In this document: positions 1-5,274 of the stretch, one piece after another | How positions within the stretch are numbered: the stretch's first letter is position 1 | How the letters are laid out: every line of letters starts with the position of its first letter | Origin: JAFTYR01 sp964571375 | GTDB taxonomy: Bacteria; Pseudomonadota; Gammaproteobacteria; Burkholderiales; Burkholderiaceae_F | Assembly: GCA_964571375.1 (NCBI GenBank) | Contig: CAZNBL010000078.1 | Coordinates: 1-5,274, forward strand | DNA length: 5,274 nt | Direction of reading: 5' to 3' | Made by a program: the position numbers and the translations under genes | Notes under the pieces: model-generated | Database searches by the model: none | What the model saw: only the letters and a program-made list of their open reading frames with translations | What the model was told of the DNA's origin: nothing

Positions 1-1108
1 GGGCGGCGTAAAGCAACAGACCGTTAAAATCGGTAATACCGTTTTCCCGGCAATAACGGTCATAGAATCCGGGCATAGACTGCCAGAGTTTCGTCAGGAA
101 TAAGTAATACTTGTCGTTTTCCCAAACTCTTGCTTCCAACAATTCCAACCAGCGGAGAACCACCGGATTTTCCAGTTCTTCCGGCAGGAATTTAGTAAGC
201 ATCTTGCGCATACTGTCATGACCTTTGGCAGAAGATGCTTTATGCGCCCATTCCTCAAACTTCAGAAGATCGCTCGAAAGCTTAAAGCGCTCGGCTCTTT
301 CGATCGGCTTCTCATCCCCTTTCTTTTTAGGATTCATGACAGCGAGCAGTCGTTCGGGAAGCGTCTGAACAAGTTTGTCGTGGAGCGTAAAAAATTCCCT
401 GGATTGGGCAAGCAAGTCCTGCGTCAATCCGAATTCAAGCGGACGGCCTTCGGCAACAATTGCTTTTTCTGCAAAAGCAACCAATTTATCCGGATTAATT
501 TTTGCAGCCGCAAGAGATCGGTTGACGACAGTATCCTCCGGCGTACAACTCGTGACCGAAGCAACGTAAGTACGCCAAAAATCCCGCACCAATTCGGCAA
601 CCGGACTTTCCTGTTCTTCGTCGGATGTACTGTTAAACGGCATCCCCTCGTTAAAGGCTGCCGTGGCAATCACCCGCTTACAGAACGAGTGAATCGTACC
701 GATCATCGCATTGTCGAATTCATCGAGCGCAAGAGATACTCTGCGGTGAACATTTTCAACGCCGTCTGCGGCAACTGCCTTGGCAAGAATGCCGGCAAGG
801 CATGCATCCTTCTCGGCAAGCTGCGAAAAATCGAACGTTGCCTCTTCGGCTCCGACGCGCTTTTCGAGTTCCTCACGGGCATCCTGCAAAAGCGCCTGAA
901 TACGGGTTTTCAGTTCGGCTGCACTCGCTCTGGTAAAGGTCACGATCAGAATTTCACTGATCGAAAGATATTTCTTCTCTGCCGCTCTCTGCTCTAAAAG
1001 GAAACGCAGTACCAATCGGGCAATACTGTAGGTTTTTCCGGTACCGGCGGATGCTTCTAAGAGAGCAATTCCGTCCAATTCGGAGTTCACAACATCAAAT
1101 GAATTCAT
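1..1108 (-). CDS. recB: RecB, exodeoxyribonuclease V beta subunit (N-terminal 369 codons, partial)
   Basis: RecB is the 3'-to-5' SF1A helicase and nuclease subunit of RecBCD, which unwinds and degrades DNA from double-strand ends and loads RecA. Reading leftwards from the ATG at 1108-1106, the frame is open to the window edge. Visible landmarks are the Walker A/motif I sequence ASAGTGKT at residues 19-26, a motif Ia region LIVTFTRASAAELKTRI at about 54-70, and the RecB-like IGTIHSFCKR at about 136-145 followed by AFNEGMPF. DFNGLL at 360-365 stands where UvrD-like helicases usually have DFDDLL. The rest of the helicase and the C-terminal nuclease domain lie outside the window; the family is about 1,200 residues long. 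I chose the start at 1108 because GGGGA ends 8 nt upstream, as for recC, and because the next residues (FDVV, then LDGIALLEASAGTGKT) fit the family N-terminus. An in-frame ATG at 1123-1121, overlapping the recC stop as TGATG, would add MGKLD. The family call is firm; the start is fairly sure. Confidence 0.95.
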   Translation of the reverse strand, partial: MNSFDVVNSELDGIALLEASAGTGKTYSIARLVLRFLLEQRAAEKKYLSISEILIVTFTRASAAELKTRIQALLQDAREELEKRVGAEEATFDFSQLAEKDACLAGILAKAVAADGVENVHRRVSLALDEFDNAMIGTIHSFCKRVIATAAFNEGMPFNSTSDEEQESPVAELVRDFWRTYVASVTSCTPEDTVVNRSLAAAKINPDKLVAFAEKAIVAEGRPLEFGLTQDLLAQSREFFTLHDKLVQTLPERLLAVMNPKKKGDEKPIERAERFKLSSDLLKFEEWAHKASSAKGHDSMRKMLTKFLPEELENPVVLRWLELLEARVWENDKYYLFLTKLWQSMPGFYDRYCRENGITDFNGLLLYAA

Positions 1109-1125
1109 ATCTAGTTTCCCCATCA
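1109..1125 (-). promoter_or_regulatory. recC-recB junction with recB ribosome binding site and alternative start
   Basis: On the minus strand this reads TGATGGGGAAACTAGAT just before the recB ATG. The recC stop TGA (1125-1123) shares its A with an in-frame ATG at 1123-1121. GGGGA at 1121-1117 is the only Shine-Dalgarno-like sequence near and lies 8 nt before the ATG at 1108. The stretch before the ATG at 1123 is pyrimidine-rich (CTCTCTTCTG) and has no such site. Ribosomes ending recC would stop on top of the recB initiation region, so translational coupling is likely. This is inferred from spacing. Confidence 0.6.
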
Positions 1126-4100
1126 GAAGAGAGCGATTGCCAAAGCCTCGTCATCCGTTAGCTCAATATTCTCCGGATGCGGGAAAATAAACTTGAAGAA
1201 TTCTTTTTCACGCTGTTCATCAACCGCGCGGTCGTACTTGTAGCCGAGATTAGGATCTTCAAGTACAAGGGCATAAACCTTAGCCGTCGCAGCCGTCGCT
1301 CTGATCGGCCTCCGAAGTCCTTCCATGTAAAGCGCAATCAAATTGGTCAGACGCTGCTTTGCTGCGTCCGATGAAGAATCTTTTACAACATCGTCACCTA
1401 ACAGCCTCTTCGATTCATCCCTCGCGAGACTCGTAATTTTTACGTCTTTAAGCTCCGATGCATTCAGTGCCAATCGATACAAATTAACGACTGCGTCGTC
1501 GTACGAGCTTTTCTCCCTGTTTCTTTCAAGAAGGACCGTGTCACCGTAGCAGGAACCGATACGACCTTCGATACGAACCGGTTTCCTCTGATATTCCAGC
1601 TGGATCGAGAGCGGAATCGATCTCAGAGGTGCGTTGATCAGTTCTTTTTTTATCTCGACAAAATCCCTGACGCTTCGAACAGCATCATGAATCTTTCCCT
1701 CATAGGGACCGGCTTTTGCGAAAACATCGAGCGCTTCAATGTCCTCAATGAGACCTGCGCTCGGACGCTTCATCACCATACGGTTGCAGATCTTTGTCTT
1801 GACGGCCCTGTCCAAAGCACCGGCATCGAACGATTCGCTGTCTTTCATATCCTGCGGATCGTCATACAACGTGACTCCGAGCCGGTGTCTCAGCACATAC
1901 GTCATCGGATTCTTAACAAACTTCACGAGCTCATCGAACGAAACAACTTCGGGGAACTCGTCGAGCGGCAGCTCAGCTTCGAGAGAGCGGGGTTCGGCTT
2001 CGCCCTCTTCGAGCTTGCGGATAAGGGCATCTCGGAAGTAAGAGGCGTGATTGAGTCTTCTTGAATCGGCGCCGTTAAAAGCACTCAGGCTGAACGGTTG
2101 CAGAGGATGAGCAACCGTAAAGAAATCCTTGGCTGATTCCAGTTTATCCTCGGGTTGTGCGACCTCATTACTGTTAATCGTCTCAAACGCGTTCTTCAAC
2201 CCTTTTTCGACAGCGTCAGAGAGCTGAGAGATGAAGATACTCGGAGCTGCCTCCTGATTGTTTTCATCGTCCCGAGCGCAGTAGCTCACATAAAATCGTT
2301 CCCGAGCCGCCATCAGCAACTGCAGCATGGTGTCCCTGTTGACCATCAGCCGGGAGATATCGCCTTTTCTCGAATGCTTGTCGATCAGGTCAAATTCATC
2401 GACATTGACGGGCTTGGGGAACATTTTGTCGTTCATACCGACCAGGCAGATCACTTTATAGGGCAAACCGCGCACCATACTGATCTGAGTGAATGTGACT
2501 GCACCGGAACCCGAGACACCGCGTCTTTTAGCTGCAAATCTCTCTTTCAAGGCCTCGATAAACACTTCGAAGCCGGCTTCTGTTTCTCCCGCAGCTTCCT
2601 CATACTCTCCGCCCATTTCTTCAAGAACGGAGAAGAGTTCACTGCGGTCTTCGGCATAGTCGGCGCCTTCGGGCAGAACCTTCTGCATCAGGCATGTAAA
2701 CCAGGCGCAGAACTGCTTCCAGGTGCCGCTCGTCATGCTTGAAGCTGCTTCTTCCAGGCTTCTTACAAAATCATCGACTTTACCGAGTGCGACCGCTTCA
2801 CTTCCTTCCAGTCCGCCCATAGCAGCAAAGCCGCGGAAACTTGCGGTCTGATCCCGATCGGAAAGAGCATAGCCGAGATAGAGTTTTCTCAAAGAACGGC
2901 GAAGATTATTGGGATTGTCGCAGTTCGGCACGAGCTTGCAGGAATGCTCGGGATTAAGACCCCAGCGGTAGCCTGCATCTTCAAGAGCCTTGGCAAACTC
3001 GGAAGCCTCTCCTGCTTCCATCTCAAGCTTCGTTCTCAGAATTTCATTGGAAAGCAGCTCGTAGAAAGCGGAATTGAGGGCCTTGGAACTTAAGAAATCG
3101 ACCGCACGGAACATAAGTGCCGCCGACTCGTTAATACTGCTGCTCGGCAAACCTTCGACGCGATACTCGATGAACTGATCTTTCGGCTTGGAGCGGAATA
3201 CTGCATCGATATACGGGGCAACTACATCAAGATCCGGAGTCACTACCAGAATGTCTGCAGCCGTCAGATCCGGCATCGTACGGAAGCACTCCTGCAGATA
3301 ATCGTGCAGGCATTCAATTTCCCGGAATGTCGAATGCGCTTTGTGAATCTCCAGAGATCGGTCGCAGATATCCCATTTACCGCCAATGCGAAGGTTGTTG
3401 CAGGTGAGGTTTTTCATCTCACGGAACTCAACCATCGTCGACTGAATCTGATGCAAAAGCGTGTCGCTGCCACACTTAACCGGCAGGTATTCGGCATGCT
3501 CTCGAACACCGATTTCGTCGAGTTCTCCGAGCAAAAGGCGCATCTGTCCGCCCCAGGAAGAAAGGAGTGAATTGACAACTGTGACGTGCTCGTCCTGCCC
3601 CTTGAGCTGCAGCCGGTGGAAAACTTTGTCGGTCACGAATGCAGTAGACGGCCAGTCCACGTTTTCGGAGGGATTCAGTACGAACAGATAGCAGTCACGG
3701 CTCTGCGCAATACGACCGAGCAGATCGAGATACATCGGAGGAATATATTCCTGCACGAAGATATAGACGGGATCTCCGTCGAGATCTTCGGGAGCGGCAT
3801 TAAAAATCACATCTGCCGGATGAGCAAACGCCTCCTTGATTTCCGGAAACATGGCACGCCAAAGGTTGCTCTGCCAAACCGCATCCGCATCATTCAAGAG
3901 CTCGCTTCGTGCATCATTTTTCAGTACATGAGGAACCTGATTGGCCGACCAACTCTGCAACCAGTCGATTCGGAACGTGTAATAACGCTCGAAAAGTGCA
4001 GCCAATCTGACACTGAAATCAAAAACAACCTTATCGCTTAAATCGCTGCAGTAATGCTTCAGCGGCTCGTTACCGGGCGCCGAAAGAAAATCTTTGTCCT

Positions 4101-4440
4101 TGAGGAGCTTAAAAAGCTTCCAGGTAAGCGTTTCTGCAGCGACACTTTCCTTGGTAAAAACTTTCGATGACGAAAGTTTGCGTCCGGCCGAAGCCGCCTT
4201 TTTTTCCACCTCGGAAATTCTCTGAAGAATCCAGGGAGCCAAGTATGAAAAGCGGATATTGCTTGATACGCCGAAACGCTCTGCAATCTTCTTATCCAAC
4301 CGGTTCTTTACCGGATTCTTCGGGATCAGCACGTCTCGGGATTCAAAGGGCCCGATTTTGTCTGCTTCGAGCAGATCGAGAAACTTATTCTCAAGCTCTT
4401 CGAAATGAGCGGAAAAATAAACTTTCAGCCGGGTTTGCAT
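1123..4440 (-). CDS. recC: RecC, exodeoxyribonuclease V gamma subunit
   Basis: RecC is the scaffold of RecBCD. It splits the duplex, feeds the strands to RecB and RecD, and scans the 3' strand for Chi. At 1105 residues it is close to E. coli RecC (about 1,120). Family landmarks run in order: LKVYFS near residue 5 and PFE...FGVSSNI at 31-62; WKLFKLL at 107-113; a segment ending FRIDWLQSW at 156-164; IPPMYLDLL near 233 with LFVLNPSENVDW after it; HSTFREIECLHDYL near 367; ILVVTPDLDVVAPYIDAVF near 395-415; GAVTFTQISMVRGLPYKVI near 645 with GMNDKMFP; FDLIDKHSRKGDISR near 682; and SFDELVKFVKNPMTYVL near 832, opening the nuclease-like C-terminal domain. As in other RecC proteins, no Walker A motif is seen. 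The start is supported by AGGGG 8 nt upstream and by alignment with the E. coli N-terminus. The Chi-contact positions in the first 72 residues differ strongly from E. coli. The gene lies between a small membrane protein gene and recB on the same strand. Confidence 0.96.
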   Translation of the reverse strand: MQTRLKVYFSAHFEELENKFLDLLEADKIGPFESRDVLIPKNPVKNRLDKKIAERFGVSSNIRFSYLAPWILQRISEVEKKAASAGRKLSSSKVFTKESVAAETLTWKLFKLLKDKDFLSAPGNEPLKHYCSDLSDKVVFDFSVRLAALFERYYTFRIDWLQSWSANQVPHVLKNDARSELLNDADAVWQSNLWRAMFPEIKEAFAHPADVIFNAAPEDLDGDPVYIFVQEYIPPMYLDLLGRIAQSRDCYLFVLNPSENVDWPSTAFVTDKVFHRLQLKGQDEHVTVVNSLLSSWGGQMRLLLGELDEIGVREHAEYLPVKCGSDTLLHQIQSTMVEFREMKNLTCNNLRIGGKWDICDRSLEIHKAHSTFREIECLHDYLQECFRTMPDLTAADILVVTPDLDVVAPYIDAVFRSKPKDQFIEYRVEGLPSSSINESAALMFRAVDFLSSKALNSAFYELLSNEILRTKLEMEAGEASEFAKALEDAGYRWGLNPEHSCKLVPNCDNPNNLRRSLRKLYLGYALSDRDQTASFRGFAAMGGLEGSEAVALGKVDDFVRSLEEAASSMTSGTWKQFCAWFTCLMQKVLPEGADYAEDRSELFSVLEEMGGEYEEAAGETEAGFEVFIEALKERFAAKRRGVSGSGAVTFTQISMVRGLPYKVICLVGMNDKMFPKPVNVDEFDLIDKHSRKGDISRLMVNRDTMLQLLMAARERFYVSYCARDDENNQEAAPSIFISQLSDAVEKGLKNAFETINSNEVAQPEDKLESAKDFFTVAHPLQPFSLSAFNGADSRRLNHASYFRDALIRKLEEGEAEPRSLEAELPLDEFPEVVSFDELVKFVKNPMTYVLRHRLGVTLYDDPQDMKDSESFDAGALDRAVKTKICNRMVMKRPSAGLIEDIEALDVFAKAGPYEGKIHDAVRSVRDFVEIKKELINAPLRSIPLSIQLEYQRKPVRIEGRIGSCYGDTVLLERNREKSSYDDAVVNLYRLALNASELKDVKITSLARDESKRLLGDDVVKDSSSDAAKQRLTNLIALYMEGLRRPIRATAATAKVYALVLEDPNLGYKYDRAVDEQREKEFFKFIFPHPENIELTDDEALAIALF

Positions 4441-4454
4441 ACGTCAGGCCCCTA
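4441..4454 (-). promoter_or_regulatory. recC ribosome binding site
   Basis: The minus strand reads TAGGGGCCTGACGT immediately before the recC ATG. AGGGG (4453-4449) is Shine-Dalgarno-like, with an 8-nt spacer. It fixes the recC start at 4440 and has the same spacing as the site chosen for recB. Confidence 0.6.
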
Positions 4455-4469
4455 GAAAATCAATAACGG

Positions 4470-4889
4470 TTATTTCTTGCCGCGGCGTACTGCGAGTCTT
4501 TGCATAAGTCTCGACAGCAGTGCGGCAAACGCAATAATGGCAATCCAAACGCCGATAAAGGTAAAAGTGGTACGAATGCTGCTGTCTTTGGCAATACGCT
4601 GAAATTCTGCGGCGTACATTTCTTTGGCTTCATCCAAAGTTGCGGCGCAGAAAAGCGGATTGTCTTCATTGAAGATATCGATGTTCTTTTCAACTTTGCC
4701 CTTGAGCGGCACAAGGTTTTTGGCAGCGCAGTAAGCCGCAAGCGAAGGCTGCTTCTGAGCAGTTACCCACGTCCAGTTTTCTTCTGCCTGTTCACGCCCC
4801 TTGTCCTGGGCACCCATGCTTCCGTAAATCGTCCAGGAAGCACATACAAAGAAGGTGATGAGAAACCAAATCTGCCAACGGATAGTCAT
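4470..4889 (-). CDS. Small two-helix membrane protein of unknown function, upstream of recC
   Basis: I do not recognise a family. The 139-residue product has a hydrophobic segment at about residues 5-24 (IWFLITFFVCASWTIYG), a hydrophilic middle of about 80 residues, and a second hydrophobic segment at about 107-126 (FTFIGVWIAIIAFAALL). It ends in a basic tail, RLAVRRGKK. By the positive-inside rule both ends would be cytoplasmic and the middle periplasmic. That middle holds only two cysteines, Cys54 and Cys81, which could form a disulfide. The first segment could instead be a signal peptide, but it lacks a clear cleavage site. The stop lies 29 bp before recC with no terminator between them, so cotranscription with recC-recB is likely; this does not show a role in DNA repair. 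The ribosome binding site is weak (AAAGAA close to the ATG). A plus-strand frame of similar length overlaps it but looks non-coding. Confidence 0.75.
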   Translation of the reverse strand: MTIRWQIWFLITFFVCASWTIYGSMGAQDKGREQAEENWTWVTAQKQPSLAAYCAAKNLVPLKGKVEKNIDIFNEDNPLFCAATLDEAKEMYAAEFQRIAKDSSIRTTFTFIGVWIAIIAFAALLSRLMQRLAVRRGKK

Positions 4890-4921
4890 AGTTCTTTAAA
4901 TAAAATGTTGCTATTTAGGGA

Positions 4922-4934
4922 GACCGAAACGGTC
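4922..4934. repeat. Perfect 13-bp inverted repeat (short hairpin or operator-like)
   Basis: GACCG, AAA, CGGTC form a perfect 5-bp stem with a 3-nt loop. A second self-complementary hexamer, CGGCCG (4934-4939), follows directly. No T-run follows on either strand, so it is not a good intrinsic terminator. On the minus strand it lies about 32 nt before the start codon of the small membrane protein and may fall in the 5' leader. Function is unknown. Confidence 0.4.
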
Positions 4935-4973
4935 GGCCGCCGAACAAATTAACCCAATTCTGAGATATTGTCA

Positions 4974-4993
4974 CTCAATCACCTTCAATCACC
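4974..4993. repeat. Tandem 10-bp direct repeat YTCAATCACC
   Basis: CTCAATCACC (4974-4983) is followed at once by TTCAATCACC (4984-4993), identical at 9 of 10 positions. A spacing of about one helical turn would put both copies on the same DNA face, as for some tandem transcription factor sites. It ends 22 bp before the plus-strand start codon and lies about 85-105 bp upstream of the minus-strand gene. A regulatory role is inference; a chance duplication of a short sequence is possible. Confidence 0.4.
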
Positions 4994-5015
4994 ACTCTCA
5001 TTCGGATCTACTGAA

Positions 5016-5274
5016 ATGTTAAAGCTGCGTGTACCAATTTATGTCGCATTGATTGCTGCCGTTTCCGTTACCGATACCCGCGCTGCAGATATCGCGACTG
5101 CCCCTTCCGAAAACGTTTCTTCTGCCGTCGTCACTCTCGGGGAAAAGGCCGACAACTGGCTCGACAACATGGGCAACTCTTTCCGTCAGTGGGTCAACAA
5201 AGTTCCCGAGCTCTCCGAAGAAGCTAAAAAGTATTCCGAGGAGTTAAAGGACAGATGGCCTGAAGTCCGCAAAC
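5016..5274 (+). CDS. Putative exported protein, N-terminal fragment, family not recognised
   Basis: The frame is open from the ATG at 5016 to the window edge, giving 86 codons with no stop. The N-terminus looks like a Sec signal peptide: a basic start (MLKLR), a hydrophobic core (VPIYVALIAAVSV, residues 6-18) and a probable cleavage after TRA at residue 23, just before AD. No lipobox cysteine is seen, so a soluble periplasmic or outer-membrane-directed protein is more likely than a lipoprotein. The visible mature part is hydrophilic, rich in Glu, Lys, Asp and Trp, and looks helical (for example EEAKKYSEELKDRW). This does not identify a family. Upstream, GGA at 5004-5006 with a 9-nt spacer is a weak ribosome binding site. 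The gene is divergent from the recC unit and is probably not part of it. The C-terminus lies outside the window. Confidence 0.7.
   Translation, partial: MLKLRVPIYVALIAAVSVTDTRAADIATAPSENVSSAVVTLGEKADNWLDNMGNSFRQWVNKVPELSEEAKKYSEELKDRWPEVRK

Larger units (their letters stand above)
4890..5015. promoter_or_regulatory. Divergent intergenic region, probable promoter region for both flanking units
   Basis: These 126 bp separate the minus-strand unit (membrane protein, recC, recB) from the plus-strand exported-protein gene, so at least one promoter for each direction is expected here. The region is AT-richer than its flanks near 4895-4918 and 4941-4970. I could not find a convincing -35/-10 pair at normal spacing on either strand, so no promoter is placed. 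It contains a 13-bp inverted repeat and a tandem 10-bp direct repeat, both listed separately. Confidence 0.45.

Noticed and set aside
424..669. Minus-strand frame of 81 codons
   Set aside because: It is an out-of-register frame inside the recB coding sequence, with no start signal and no protein-like features.
218..997. Long plus-strand open frame of 259 codons
   Set aside because: It lies fully antisense to recB. Its translation is rich in Arg, Phe and Cys with no recognisable motif, while the opposite strand gives clear RecB motifs through the whole stretch.
2155..2742. Plus-strand open frame of 195 codons
   Set aside because: It is antisense to the well-conserved RecC core (GAVTFTQ...GMNDKMFP), and its translation shows no family features.
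3586..4041. Plus-strand open frame of 151 codons
   Set aside because: It is antisense to recC and has no recognisable domain. Shadow frames like this are common in genes of this base composition.
4500..4952. Plus-strand frame of 150 codons overlapping the small membrane protein gene
   Set aside because: It is slightly longer than the minus-strand gene but has no ribosome binding site, no membrane segments and a low-complexity basic start. The minus-strand frame has two clear hydrophobic segments and fits the operon spacing to recC.
4890..5015. Sigma-70 promoter pairs such as TTGAGT with GTTAAT on the minus strand, or TATTGT on the plus strand
   Set aside because: Spacing (19 nt) or the -35 match was too poor in every pair tried, so none is listed as a promoter.
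1..5274. New defence system, phage or mobile island
   Set aside because: The main genes are standard recC and recB with ordinary spacing and base composition. No transposase, integrase, terminal repeats, CRISPR repeats or tRNA is visible.

Overview
The window looks like a piece of a Gram-negative proteobacterial chromosome carrying the first part of a recBCD locus. Base composition is near 50% GC by eye and genes are tightly packed. A full RecC, the RecB N-terminus beginning directly after it, and a neighbouring protein with a Sec-type signal peptide all point to a proteobacterium. The gene order recC-recB, without the ptrA gene that separates them in Escherichia coli, resembles Burkholderiales. 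A moderate-GC betaproteobacterium such as the Sutterellaceae is possible, but that placement is a guess.

Layout: three genes read leftwards on the minus strand. First comes a 139-residue membrane protein of unknown function (4889-4470). After 29 bp comes recC (4440-1123, 1105 codons). After 14 bp comes recB, which runs off the left edge of the window. The RecB part seen is the first 369 codons, about a third of the usual length, and includes helicase motif I (Walker A). recD would be expected further downstream but is not in the window. Both recC and recB have a GGGG-type ribosome binding site ending 8 nt before their ATG. The spacing suggests one transcript with coupled recC-recB translation.

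On the right, a divergent gene on the plus strand (5016 to the window end) encodes the N-terminus of a protein with a signal peptide and a charged, helical mature part. I do not recognise its family. The 126-bp divergent intergenic region holds a tandem 10-bp direct repeat and a perfect 13-bp hairpin sequence, and may control both transcription units.

Function: RecC with RecB and RecD forms the helicase-nuclease that processes double-strand DNA ends and loads RecA after meeting a Chi sequence. The most notable observation is in RecC. Its N-terminal segment aligns without gaps to E. coli RecC, yet the positions known from E. coli to matter for Chi recognition are almost all different. This enzyme therefore probably recognises another regulatory sequence, or none. 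No mobile element, CRISPR array, tRNA, rRNA or new defence system is visible.
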